Of a stretch of 64,000 bases of DNA, positions 46,663 to 58,836 are shown one piece after another. The DNA lies in the NCBI GenBank assembly GCA_964036665.1, contig OZ038533.1:2652001-2716000 (forward strand). The letters run 5' to 3'. Numbering within the stretch: the first letter of the stretch is position 1; every line of letters starts with the position of its first letter. Origin of the DNA: Gordius sp. MW1 (Eukaryota > Nematomorpha > Gordioida > Gordea > Gordiidae). A program made the translations under genes and the position numbers. The notes beneath the pieces are model-generated. The model was not told where the DNA came from. It did no database searches and saw only the letters and a program-made list of their open reading frames with translations.

Positions 46663-48880
46663 TATCAGATTGTGTTGATAAGAGTGGTCTAAAAGTTACA
46701 AAATAAATATATTATATAATAAAATTTAAATTGATATTTAGTATATGGGTTACCTACTTTTGAGTTGGAGGGTTTGTTTTTGCGAAAATATAGGAGATGA
46801 TAACTATGAAACGTGATAGTAAATACAGGTAGTAGTGGTAAATTAATGGGGTGTTAGGCGAAGTCTTCTCTTATTTTACAAATAACTTTCACACCGATGT
46901 GTAGATGTGTGTCTTTCGCTTTTATATAAACGCTAATTTTGACCTTGCTTAATTCCATTTTAACTAAAGTACGGCTCCTGGCTATCGAACGACTAAAGTT
47001 GTTTGACTCACGTTTTTTACTCTTGGGGGATACATACACATATTTAAAAAGAAAAGGGGGGGGGGAGTGAAGGGGATATAGGGATTTGATTATCCTCCTT
47101 AACGAGGAACAAAAACCGCAGACCAAGTGTCCTCTCCTATTATTCAAGATCCCTCGGTGTCAATAGTAGCGATGGAATGATGTCGGTGATCTAGTATGAG
47201 CATTCGTAATAGGACATCGCATTGTGGGACGGGGTTAGATGGGGGGGAGCCATTAAACTTGAATATTAGTGAGGGCAGGTGAAGGTAGGATACATTATCA
47301 CATTTTTAATTAGGGTTAGGTATAAATCCTTCTCACAATTAGTCTACCACTACAAATTTGGTCTGAGTAGTTAGAACTTAATACTGGGAAACGATGTTTA
47401 TAACTTGTGCACGAGAAAGCTGCTTGCTGCATTGCGCTCTCACTTCCTCGTATCTAGGTAAGTAAGGTAATGGAATGGAGGGAAATTATGTGTTCACCCT
47501 CCCTTTAACCATGTAGGCTTAGTTAGACCCTTCTTACCCATTTCCTACACAACTGCTGAGAGATGACAACAGTATAATTGTGAAGAAGAAGCTCCTAGTA
47601 CCGCGCTACTTAACAAGCATTGTTTCGCGCGCACGTAAATTGCGGGGTCTCATGCGGCGCAGCGCAGCAAGAATGCTAGGTAATGACCTATAAAAATATT
47701 TGCGACGGGGAGACAGAGAGGCAGATAGTAAGGTAGGATAGGAATGAGATACTTTAATTTGTTTGTGCTGTTTGCTTCCTGTAACAACCTAGTCTCTCCC
47801 TGCCCTCTCCCCTTACTAATAATCTCAAGTTCGAGACACGATTTAAAGTTTTTTGATCTCCTTAATCCCTTCCCAAACCTAATTCAAGGGCGTCACGCAA
47901 AGGTCTGTAATATATCGTAAAATATACAGAGCCCTCCGACCCAAGCCAAACATAAATTGAAAAGCCTATACATTTTTTATAGAATAATAACCTTCTTGCA
48001 AAGTATTTTCGAAGTTGTTGGCCATTTTTCAAATTACTAGCCGCAAAAAATAACATTCTCGGAATACTTAGAGGTTAGTGGCATTAAATGTCATGATCAA
48101 TAGGAGGTTGGAATTGTCGCCCCAAGAGAGCTGGTGATACATCTCACCACCTCACTCTTAAAGGCATATGAATCGCAATTAATAATTAATTTTCTCACAC
48201 ATTCCCATCTTATGGTGACATTGGTTAGTTAATTCAACTTGACACGAATTATTATATGAAGTAGCTTAGACGGCCAAACACCCTACCTTTGTATGCACTA
48301 TGATAGTGAATATTTTATTTAATATTTTGTGTTAAGGTGTAATGAAAAGGGCATTGGCCTGTCTAAACTTATTTAAAGTCAACAACGACTTTCTAATAAT
48401 GACAGATCAATGGAATGCTATTCAATTATATAACTTTAACAAACATAATTTTACATGTTTAATTTAACATTTTAGTTGAGGGTTTGTTGATCGGTATGTT
48501 TCATAGAAATGCAAAATAGATTAATTTCCTATACTTAAACATAGGCCGTTCGTTTAAAAGAAAAAAATCTCGACGTTTTACATGATATTGCATATTTAGT
48601 GGAAACTTGTGCTACTCCCTGCTCACAAATCTCATGGATAGATTCCAAAGGCTTTTTAAGATTTTTTAGATTCCATAATTCCTAGGATGCTTACTTAAAA
48701 GATTAATAATTAATAGTGACTAAGTTCACTTGTATATTTTTTTTAAATCACGAGCTATAATTGACAAAATATATGTAGAAAATTTAATATTTTCTTACAA
48801 TTGAAAATAAATTTTATAACCCTTCAAAACATAAACTTAACGGGAAGAAAGTGTTAAGACATTCAAAACTTTTAAGAGTA
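46663..48880. other. Upstream of LOXL, no gene recognised
   Basis: Less AT-rich than average between 46850 and 48060. Open frames at 47147-46854 and 48056-47862 (minus) show no domain or splice support. A LOXL upstream exon or promoter may lie here. An acceptor-like TTTTAG at about 46690 could join an upstream exon. Confidence 0.4.
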
Positions 48881-48886
48881 AGGTAA

Positions 48887-49387
48887 AGCGGGGCATAAGT
48901 AGCCATAGATGAATAGAATGTTTGGGAAAAAATTTATGATCTTAAGAAATTGATTAAAAAACTTTTATATCAATTTCAGTAATGCTTGAGCAGATTACAT
49001 CCCCGTTCAGAAAATAAATAGCACTTTCAGTCAATGAACAATTATTGTCGCTAAATGTTTTTTCCACAAATAAATAAGTGGATTAACATGACAACCCATA
49101 GCATTTTAATAACATATTTTCTATAACAATTTTCTAATTGTTTCCGTTTAAATTACTAATATAAGTTTTCCTTTTTTATATTTGAAATTAATTAATAAAT
49201 TGCGGGATCATTTTCGCTAAAAAATATAGGGATATATATAGTCAAATTAGTCTCTAATTAAATTGCCGAAAGATGGCGCTAATTAGAGGGCACTTTTGCG
49301 GTACTCCTAAAAGGGGTTATTATTATCTTCTTAAAAATATTATCTTTTCTAGTTTATGCAATAACGGAAAGCTACCCTTACCCCGCT
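48887..49387. mobile_element. Possible MITE with AGCGGGG ends
   Basis: AGCGGGGCATAAGTAGCCAT on the left and GGAAAGCTACCCTTACCCCG CT on the right are imperfect inverted repeats around 500 bp of AT-rich DNA. The target duplication is not clear. Confidence 0.4.
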
Positions 49388-50397
49388 AATATTTTTCACG
49401 GCTTTTATTTTGTTCTACAAATTATAAATAACTATAATTAATTGTAAAATCAAAAGTTTGTTTAGAAAAAAAGGGAAGCAGCTAAGCCAAAATTTTGTTT
49501 TCCTTACATATTTTATACTTAGACCTCGTAATAAGATACCCATGTGTTTCAAATTTCTATTTTTTGAATATTACGATACAAATAATTCTTTTATGATTAC
49601 TCCCGTCCCTGTCCTCCCTATTTAAAATTTTTAAGCAAATTTTGTGTACCTTCTTATAAAAAATTCTATATCCATATCGCCTAAAGTTCTAAAAACCTTG
49701 ACACAATCGACTTATGTAATTTTATATCTGTTTTTAGGTAAATTATATTAGTTTCTTAAAGCCTGTAAAATTAAAAATAAATAACTCCTGTTTCACATAT
49801 TTAGGTAATTATGCGTTCATTTATTTTAGGACACAATGTAATACTACCCCAAGGTTTTGACTTCGATGTTTGATAAAAAAAATACTTATCGGGTCATAAG
49901 TATTGGTAAAACAAGTGTGATACACTTCAACTTCCCTATATCACTATACCAAGCCAAAGCAAACCAAGATAAAAATATTGTGTTAGTTGGTTATGATAAA
50001 TGACCCTCACATACATTTACCTCTTTGTATGAGGAGGTTGTGACTTATTTGCCTATCACCAAGCTAGAGCGTAGTTGAGGGGGGGGGGGAGGGGTTGGTC
50101 CTAGGGCATCAATCATTCAGGGATAACTTTTTTCAAACTAGTTATACTAAAACTATTTATTTACTGCGACAACAAGGGGGTGGGGGGCAATGGCTTTGCA
50201 TCATTGTCATTTGATCAAGGAGTTAGGTTAAGTGGGGTTAAAATTTACATCCAAAATATGTTCAAATAAGTTAGTCTCCAAATTTTATTACAAATTTTTA
50301 AATTTACCAGGGACATAGTGGTATAGATAGGCTTTGTCTATAAAGCAAAAGCTGCCGATAAATATTTTTGACTTATTAACAATTGTAATAGATTCAA
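49388..50397. other. Intergenic, no gene seen
   Basis: AT-rich. G-tract patches at 50080-50095 and 50174-50186 may belong to the GCGTAGCCA family. Confidence 0.5.
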
Positions 50398-50433
50398 GTT
50401 AACATTAATTTGAGTTATCAAACCTGATTTTCA

Positions 50434-50721
50434 GGGACGTTCGGAAAGAGGGCATTAAATTTTTTTAAAGAACTCAATAAACGCTCGCCCCCTTCTAAAA
50501 TATCGAATAGTTTCTTACTAAGACAATCAATTGCCATTGCGATTGCTAAATCCAATTTTTATTCTTTGATGGATTCAATGCCCATTCTTAAAGATGAAGA
50601 AACGGATAATGTATTTTACTCATTATTTTTTATAAATATTTTCGTTCTTGTATCTTTGTATTAATTCCACTTTATATTTAATACTTTTTTTCAATAAAGC
50701 ATGTCGATTCAAAAAAAAAAG
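50434..50721 (+). mobile_element. LINE 3'-end fragment with long target duplication (copy 2)
   Basis: Only the last part of the LINE ORF remains, starting within the GTFGK-type segment and continuing FFKELNKRS to a stop, then the 3' UTR ending AATAAAGCATG. It is flanked by a 36-37-bp direct repeat (GTTAACATTAATTTGAGTTA...) at 398-433 and 722-758 of this 50-kb stretch (50398-50433, 50722-50758). Confidence 0.8.
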
Positions 50722-50758
50722 GTTAACATTAATTTGAGTTATCAAACCTGATTTTTCA

Positions 50759-51060
50759 TTTATAATTCAAAATAATTAAAATACCATTGAAAAGGCCATA
50801 GAAACATATATTTCAGTTCAAAAACAGTTTTTTATTGCTAAATGGGAATAATGCTAATTTATAAATTAATGACCATTGCCTGTTATTAAGCTTTTAAAAA
50901 AGGAAAGAAGTTAAAAAAAACATGTTATATAATTCAAATTTTGGAAACATATTTAGAGTTTAAATTGTGATAATTAAACTATTTTTATTTTCCACATCTT
51001 ATAATTACAACGTTCACATTTACTAAGATTGTTAAGCAATGTTTGACAAATGTTAGGAAC
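50759..51060. other. AT-rich spacer, nothing seen
   Basis: No coding or repeat signal beyond base composition. Confidence 0.5.
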
Positions 51061-51092
51061 AGTTATATTAAATGCAATCGTTTTCTTTTTTA

Positions 51093-51875
51093 TCAATTAT
51101 TTGGTCCCACAGTCGTTGGGTTTGTTTTGACGAGTTTCCATCGTGATCGGGTAAGTGCCATGTCTTGATTAATCTTCTTAGTAATAACTTTGTCCACTTG
51201 TCCTTTCCACGTGACACGAGGTCTTCCTCTTCCTCTCTTCCCCGATACTTCCATGTCCTTAATTTTTAAATTCGTCTCTCTTCTCAGTATAGGCCCATAC
51301 CACTGATTTTCGTTAATGTAGTCCGCCATAAATTAAATACCCATTTTTGTCATGAGAAAGTCATTCGTTATATGGTCGAGCTCAGTATACCCCAAGCTCC
51401 ACCGTATCATTCTCATCTCCGTGGCTTGTAATAGCTTTCCTTCCGTAGTGTTTAATGCCCATGTTTCACTTCCATAGAGTAACACCGGTCTTAATATGGA
51501 TTTGTAAGCTTTGTTCTTTAAATAAATTAGCATTTTCTGGTCGCACATTACACCGGATATTCGCCATAGCCATCTTTTTTGAATCCGGGCTTTGACTTCT
51601 GTAGCGTAACCGCCCTCTTGATGTAAATTTGAGCCGAGGTATTTAAACCTGTCTACTTTTGGGTATTTTAGATGGCCATCTAGCTATGGAGTGCCTGTAT
51701 GTTCAACTCCATGTATACCGATTTTCGATCGTTAAAACTATATCCAGATAAACGCTTTGACCACATCTCCGCTTCTTCGAATACTTTATCTCTTTTGTCT
51801 CTTCGCATAGTACTATATCATCGGCATATAGCATACACCAAGAAGATGGCCTTTAACTGTCTCTTGGTATCGTGT
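51093..51875 (-). pseudogene. RTE-like LINE reverse transcriptase remnant
   Basis: On the minus strand a YADDIVLCEE catalytic box lies at about 51835. At 51548-51333, YKSILRPVLLYGSETWAL and EMRMIRWSLGYTELDHI follow, and at 51329-51093 KRGRGRPRVTWKGQVDKVI. This order is the end of RTE-type ORF2. Frame breaks and a missing 5' part show it is dead. It is unrelated to the other LINE family here. Confidence 0.8.
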
Positions 51876-51924
51876 CCATCATAATTATATTGAAAAAAAT
51901 ATCTAAGGCTATTAAACAATTTCC

Positions 51925-52250
51925 ACCATGCGCGTAGCCAAGGGAGAGGAGAGCGGGACTTTTACCCTCGAATAAAAGTTGAAATTTTTTATGATCAATA
52001 ATTAGATTAAATGGGATAAAATATTATAGTTTAGTTGCATGAAAGATTTTGAGACACTTATAAAAGCCTGGAAACATAATACATACATTCAATTTTTCAA
52101 ATTTAATCCGAGTGGGGCCAGTGAGCCTGACTTTATGGTTGTTTAATTTTTATTTAAATAACAAATAAAATGTTTTAAAAATTTTTTTAGCAGCTTCCCC
52201 CCCCCCCTTTGAGAAATTATTGGTTACGCGTCTGATTTCCTCACAATATA
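51925..52250. repeat. GCGTAGCCA-family element
   Basis: Starts near GCGCGTAGCCAAGGGAG and ends with a C tract then TTGGTTACGCGTC, imperfect inverted ends around an AT-rich core. Confidence 0.55.
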
Positions 52251-52279
52251 ACCGAAAAATTAGAAAACGTCTAGAATTT

Positions 52280-53400
52280 CAAGGTGACTCTCGAAGTCGA
52301 CGGTAATGCGATTCCCAAAGTTCTTGCAGTGAGAATGGTACCGTTCGTTTTTATTACGACAAGCAGTCGAGGATGAACTTTAACGGTTACTAAACGAAGA
52401 AATCATTGAAATAACGCCAATCAAGTGGGCTACCCCAACTGTCAATGTAAAGAAGAAATTATGAAATGTGATGATTTTAGATTAATATTGGATAAATTTC
52501 GGCTGAAGATCAATGTATTAATGACGTTTAGCGATGTTGCCGAAAGAATAGCCGGACGTAAATTTTTTCATTATTGACTTAAAAGATGCTTTCTTTCAAC
52601 TTGAACTTGAGGGAAAAGTAGGAATTAGCTAAACATAACAACACACATAGGATATTTTCATCATAAGCGATTACCTTTGGATCTACAACAGCACCGATGA
52701 TCTTTCATAAGTCTATGAGACACTTGGTAGATAACATACCCGAGGTTAGTTTTTATAAACGATATAATAGTCAGCGGTAAAAACGAAAAAAATTCCTTAA
52801 ACAATTTTTTGACAGAATTAAATCTTTTTCAAAATGTCGGCTTAACAACATATACGACAAAATTGCAACTATTTCAAAGTCTTTAAAATACTTGGGACTT
52901 GTAATAGCCAAAGTATAATACTAAGTGAAGATAAGGTTTTCAAGATCAAAAATTTAAAAACACCCCAAAACAAAAAGAGACTAAGGTCTTTCCTTGGTTT
53001 ATTTCCTAAACTTTTAAGAAATTGTGCACCATTATACAAACTTAAAAACACAAGGTGGTTATGAGGCCAAGTAGAAAATTCAAACTTTGAAAAAGTCAAA
53101 AATATAATATCAAACAGAAAAAATAGTACCCTATCAAAAATAATTGCCTATTATAATTTTTATCGATGCGTCGGATTTAGGGTTAAGAGCGGCTATAGCA
53201 CATAAGTTTTCCTCGCGCCAAGAAAAACCTATTGGCTACGCCTCTCGTTCACTAAATCCCGATGAGAACAATTATTCTGTCATAGAGAAGCATCAGCTGT
53301 AATGTATGCGATTAACAAATTTCATCAATATATTTATGGTCGTAAATTTTAAATGTAAACAGATCATCATCCTCTATATATTTTTGGAAAAACTAATGAT
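52280..53400 (+). pseudogene. Degenerate Gypsy pol remnant
   Basis: Scattered frames read as RT (DDFRLILDKFRL, ITTHIGYFHHKRLP, a damaged catalytic box INDIIVSG near 52757), then RNase H (FIDASDLGLRAAIAHK, GYASRSLNPDE near 53240). Stops and frameshifts are frequent. The hAT MITE copy 2 adjoins it. Confidence 0.7.
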
Positions 53401-53439
53401 CTTAGTAAAATACTAATAATAGATTATTAAAATGGGCGA

Positions 53440-55047
53440 TATAACTGGACGAGACGAGAATTTGAAAAATGGAGTCGAGATCGAGACGTGAATTTTGATG
53501 TCGAGACGAGACGATAAGAGATTTTTTCGGCGAGATCTCGACTTTTTATTGATCTTTAGATTTTAGTAAATTATTGTGTATTTTAATTTGCATGATTTAC
53601 ATTAACTTATTAAGTGTAAATCAATATGTATGGAATATATTTGATATTAAAAAAATTCCTAAGTGTAGTAAATATTATGTATTTATGAAAAAAATTTAAA
53701 ATTTGGCAATCATTTACCTATGTACGGTTGACCCTTAAGGTATGTGTAATATTATAATATGTTCATCATATTTTTGTATCCATAGCATTATTAAAAATTA
53801 CAAAATTTTAGGCTTAGAATGAGTTCTGATGGAATAGTAAATATTGCTAAAGCATATTTGAATTTCGCAGTTACACATCTTGCATTGCGGTAATTATAAA
53901 TTGATTATCAATCAGTTTGAATAATTATACAAGTTAAGCTAAGGTGGCTCGAGAATTTTGAGCACCCGCCTAACGATTTTAAAAGTAAAATGGAGTAATT
54001 AATGACATCGTAATAGATTAAATCTTAAATTATGAGTTTTCTAGAAGTTTGTATGCTTCAACTAATAGTATACCTCCCAAATTTTTAATAGACATTATGT
54101 GAATACATAGTATTGTCATATGCATTACTTTTCACCTTATAAGCTGGGTTGGCAGGTGCATTAATTTACTGTAATTAAGCAATATAAAATAAATACACGA
54201 ATATATTTATTCGATAAATGACTATTTAATGGCAAAGTTAGTTAGAATTTGGTGGTAAATATTTGAAATATAAATGTGATTATAATTATTTTTGGCATAA
54301 ATTTAAATACGTGCACTGTTTAATCCTACAATGCTGCTTTTATTGTTGTTTTTACAACGTTTTAATTGTGCAACTAGTTATCCATTGTGTAAATAATAAT
54401 ATTATCATTAAAAGTCACTCGCATTTTGTGATTTATAACGTTATAGTAAACATGCAATAAACACTAAGGGCTATAATTGATGACGGTAATATCAATGGAC
54501 ATAAACGTTTGCCTTAAATATGTTAAGGTCTACTTTAAAGCTTTAACCAGGGTTAATACAGGGTCTCAATTTGCTCAATTATGCAACTAAGTCAACTATA
54601 AGCGAACTTATCATTTTCTAAGTCTATTTATATTTGCCAAACACAGTGAATTCGATACAAATGTTATAATTTGCTAGAACAATAAAATTTGATTTTCTAT
54701 ACTTTAAATTTATTTATAGATTTTAGTCTGCACTTTTTATAGAAAATGTTATCTTTAAGAATTAATTCATATCTTTATATTGTCAATGAGATGTCGTGTC
54801 CCGCTAAATCTTTAAAAAGTTTGTGTATTAAAGTTCTTTATAAAATATAGTTTGTCATTTGGATCATTTAACACTTATTTAATATTTTTAATAAAACAGG
54901 AGAAATTTTTATTCCGTACTTATTTTTTAGAAAAAGTCGAAACAAGACCGAGATTTTTCTAGACCGAGACGAGATCGAGATTTTCATAATCGCTCCCGAG
55001 ACGAGATTTTGTTTTCGAGACCGAGACGAGACGAGATCGAAACACTA
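53440..55047. mobile_element. hAT-type MITE with GAGACGA arrays, copy 2
   Basis: Long collinear similarity to 11827-13152, including GGCGAGATCTCGACTTTTTA and the same AT-rich core. It ends CGAAACACTA. The left terminus lacks TAGTG and no target duplication is visible, so the left end is probably truncated. The right end carries an extra set of CGAGACGAG repeats. Confidence 0.75.
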
Positions 55048-56261
55048 GAAATTTAAGAAGCATTTAATCGATAATTTAATCTGACGGGTAGCAGTACCGG
55101 TTCGGCCGAATCAATTTCTATACACAAAATTTTGGGGCATCTCAATATGTTCTAGATAACTAAACAATTTAAAAATTCCGGAAAAATTGCCTAGTTTCGG
55201 AAATACAGGGGTGTCACCCACAGATTACACTAGGAGACATAGAAATATTCTAATTACAAAATTTTATTAAATTATTAAGGTAAGTGAAAAAAAAATTAGT
55301 TGAGTATATTGAAATTGTGAACCATAATGCATGTGAGGTCTGACATTGCAGTATGGGCAAATTATTATGGTTGTTTGGCTGCATAAGAGCAACGTCGTTG
55401 ATTGTTTTTTTGTTGATGACAGCCTATCGCGTCCTGACCTTGAAAAATCTAAGATTACGATCTTCTTTTGATATTTATTTGAAAATTTCTTTTACCATTT
55501 GTAATACTTTTCGGCATAAGATACATTGGCTATTTATATATACCTTAAAAAGTTCTGATGGAAATTTTTTGATGGAAAATTTGTGCTGCCTATAGGTGTA
55601 GGTTGATGACAAAATAACGGCACCAATTGCACAAAATATTATTTTGCCTTGATTTAAATGAATAAGCTTTATTTTAAGAGAAAGTAGTTTATATTCGTAT
55701 TTTTAAAAATAACGATGGACACAATAATGGACAATTTATTTTTTAAACTGCAGAGTTTGTTAAGACAATAGATCTGGCAGGCATTGTGGTTAGCGAATCT
55801 AAACCAAATAATGGGAAGTACCAATTTCTGCTCCTAAAAAATACTTTCGCGGCATCAATGATCTAAGGATTCTACGTTGCCTATGAATTTATTACATATT
55901 TTTGGGCATTGAATCAAATCGGTCCAGACGATAAAATAAAAAAACTGGCCCGTGGTATCACTTAGAGATTTGGAATAAAGTTTAATACCTATTCTCAGAC
56001 CTACCAATGATAGGAAAATTAAATTCTTTCATTTTTTGTCTTATTTTAATCTAATTAGAGATTTGACTACTATAGGTAATAGGTTAACAATTAAAAGCCT
56101 CGTTTTAATTATAATGCAACGTACTGCCATGAAGCAATAAATATTCCTTTGTGGAATAAATCTTTATTTTTTTAGGGATTTTATATCAATCAATAGTCAT
56201 TTAAGACGATTTAAATGCACTGTTTTTGTAGCTCCAATATTCATTATTGAATGACAATTTA
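55048..56261. other. Intergenic, no gene seen
   Basis: AT-rich. The 55353-55595 open frame is hydrophobic but has no domain or splice support. Confidence 0.45.
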
Positions 56262-56365
56262 ATAATTAAGCGATTGTAAAGATATTATTAAAATATACAT
56301 TAATAGAAACAAAATTGAAAGGTAGCTAAGTCATTTATGACAGCGACTTCTAATTCATTTCATTT
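56262..56365 (+). repeat. 104-bp direct repeat, left copy (LINE target duplication)
   Basis: Runs from ATAATTAAGCGATTGTAAAG to CATTTCATTT. It matches 58733-58836 with only about two mismatches and brackets the LINE exactly. Confidence 0.85.
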
Positions 56366-58732
56366 GTGAATTTTGCGAGACCAATAAATTTTTAACAGCT
56401 GTTGGGATTTCGCCATCTCCAAGAGATTCATTTTTGAGTCCTCCACAAAAATCATATGAAGAAATGGTTCTCAAGCAGTCTATCATCTACTTACCTATCG
56501 CCCTCGCAACTTTCGGATATTGCTTTTAAGTCATCAGACATTCGAGATGCCATCTTATCCTTTCCTATGGATTCTGCAGGTGATCTCGACGGCATAAAAC
56601 CAATTTTTTTTTAAAAGATCTTATAACAATTGATAATAATAACTCTCCATCTTACTAGGCTTACTCACCAAATTTTGTAACCTTTTAGTCAATGGGAGTA
56701 TACCTAAAGAAATAATGCCCATAGTCTTTGGAGCTAAGCTTTTAGCTATAAGGAAGGCCGACAATTTAGCCAGGCCTATCGCTATCGGCAGTGTCTTTTA
56801 AAGAATTATTTCTAAATTAATTTGTTCGGCGATCAAACCCATATTGACCCCTACTTTAATTCCGCATCAACTAGGCTTTGGGGTCAAAGGAGGGTGCGAG
56901 ATAGCTACCCATGCCGCACGCTTAGCCCTGGAACACCTCCCTCTGGGTGACTCCTTTATAAAACTGGATTTTAAAAATGCTTTCAATAGCATTCGCTAAA
57001 CAGCCTTCATTAACAATTTTATCAAGGGATTTCCCCAATACATCAACTACATCATTTTAAGTTACGGATGTCCTTCGATTTTGAAATTTGGAGAATTCTT
57101 CCTTGAATCCGCAGAAGGGATCCAACAAGGTGACCCCCTAGGCCCCTCTTTATTCTGCTTGGCTATAAATCACCTAATAAACGAAATTAACAAACATTGT
57201 AAACTCACCCTTAATGTCTAAAATCTAGATGACGCCGCTCTTGTTAGCACCCCTCACAACCTAGTCCAAGCACTAGATGTAATACATGCTTTTTTCCCCA
57301 CTTTGAATTTATGTTTAAACGCCTCTAAAAGTGAAATATATTCTGACTTGGATAATATTCACCCAAAGTTTTTTGACTTTGCTAATTAAAAAAGACAATA
57401 TGTATGTTTTAGGAGCACCTATCGGGGGCCCTGAGTGCCTCAAAAATTTTTAGACAAAAACCTTTCTTCTTTAAAAATCAAATTAGACACTTTTAAATCT
57501 ATGCCCTCCCATCATTCCTTTTACATTGTAAAAAATTATTACAATATTAGCAAAATTTTATTCTGCTTCCGCTCCATGCAAGCTTTTTTATTTAAAGATG
57601 TTTTACACAATTATGAACACTTTTTTAAATCCACACTTGAATTAGTTTTAAATATTGCTTTTAACACGAATACTTGGCTTCAAGCCACTCTTCCCACAAA
57701 ATCCGGCGGTCTAGGTATTCGCTCCCCAACTGCGATTTCCTTAGCCGCCTTTATTTGCTCCTCCATTTCTTTTAAATAATTCATTTATAAAGACCTTGTC
57801 CCTTTCTCACTCAACCCCTCTATCAATCAAGCCTTATTTCTATGGAATGAGAATGTCAATTTGGGAACAATCATATGCCCAAAAAGATTTGGATGCAAGT
57901 TTGGTGTCGCGGTCCGTTGCTTACCTTCTCTCGACATGCGACGCCAAACAGCATTGCAATCTTAGGTCATTGGCTTTCGACCAATCCGGTCATGTATGGC
58001 TTGAAGCTTACCTTAGTAAATTTTCGGGAATGTCTTTAGAGAACCCTACCCTGTTCTTCAACATAGCCCTCCGCTTGGGCTGTAAATACACGTCCCCATA
58101 CCCCTGCCGGCTTTGTAATTCACTTGTAGATGAGGAAGCGCGTCACCCTCTGCATTGTAAATTTAACAAAAGACGGTATATAGGCACCAAAAAATAAATA
58201 CACTGCTTCAAGCTGCCCTCAAACCAAAAGTTCCTTCCATCCTTGAACCGTCAGAACCCTGAGGGGCGGATGCGTCCTGACGGTTCGTCACTTATCCCAT
58301 GGGACAAAGGCCTTTTCTTAAAATGGGACTACACCTGTATTGACCTGTTTGCTCCCTCCGACGATACTCACGACCCCCTAGGAACGGCAGAGCATCGTAA
58401 ATCCTTAAAATACTCAGCTTTATCGGAAACCTCCATTTTTATTCCTATCGTCTCGTCGTGCTCAGGGACGTTTGGGAAGAGCGCATTAAATTTTTTTAAA
58501 GAACTCAATAAACGCTCGCCCTAAAATATCGAATAGTTTTTTACTAAGACAATCAATTGCCATTGCGATTGCTAAATCCAATTTTTATTCTTTGATGGAT
58601 ATAATGCCCATTCTTAAAGAAGATGAAGAAACGGATGATGTGTTTTAATCATTTTTTTTAATGTTTTCGTTCTTGTATCTATTTATTAATTCTACTTTAT
58701 ATTTAATACTTTTTTTTAATAAAGCATGTTTC
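56366..58732 (+). pseudogene. LINE ORF2 with reverse transcriptase (copy 3)
   Basis: The longest member of this LINE family here. RT motifs in order: SPSQLSDIAF...PMDSAGDLDGI (56505-56600), ARPIAIGSVF, LGFGVKGGCEIATH, SFIKLDFKNAFNSI (about 56960), GIQQGDPLGPSLFCLAI (57118), and DDAALVS, the catalytic box with its first residue changed (57228). The C-terminal region follows in frames 57435-57779, 57796-58197 and 58243-58524, with the same Cys/His cluster (CRLCNS...HPLHC) and WDYTCIDLF block as the copy at 19686. Multiple stops. The 3' UTR ends AATAAAGCATGTTT without poly-A. Confidence 0.85.
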
Positions 58733-58836
58733 ATAATTAAGCGATTGTAAAGATATTATTAAAATATACATTAATAGAAACAAAATTGAAAGGTAGCTAA
58801 GTCATTAATGACAGCGAGTTCTAATTCATTTCATTT
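58733..58836 (+). repeat. 104-bp direct repeat, right copy
   Basis: Begins immediately after the LINE 3' end. See the left copy at 56262. Confidence 0.85.

Noticed and set aside
46854..47147. Minus-strand 97-codon frame upstream of LOXL
   Set aside because: No signal peptide, domain or splice junction linking it to LOXL exon 1; probably chance in less AT-rich DNA.
55353..55595. Hydrophobic 80-codon frame as a membrane protein
   Set aside because: AT-rich DNA readily gives hydrophobic frames; no start context or neighbouring exon supports it.
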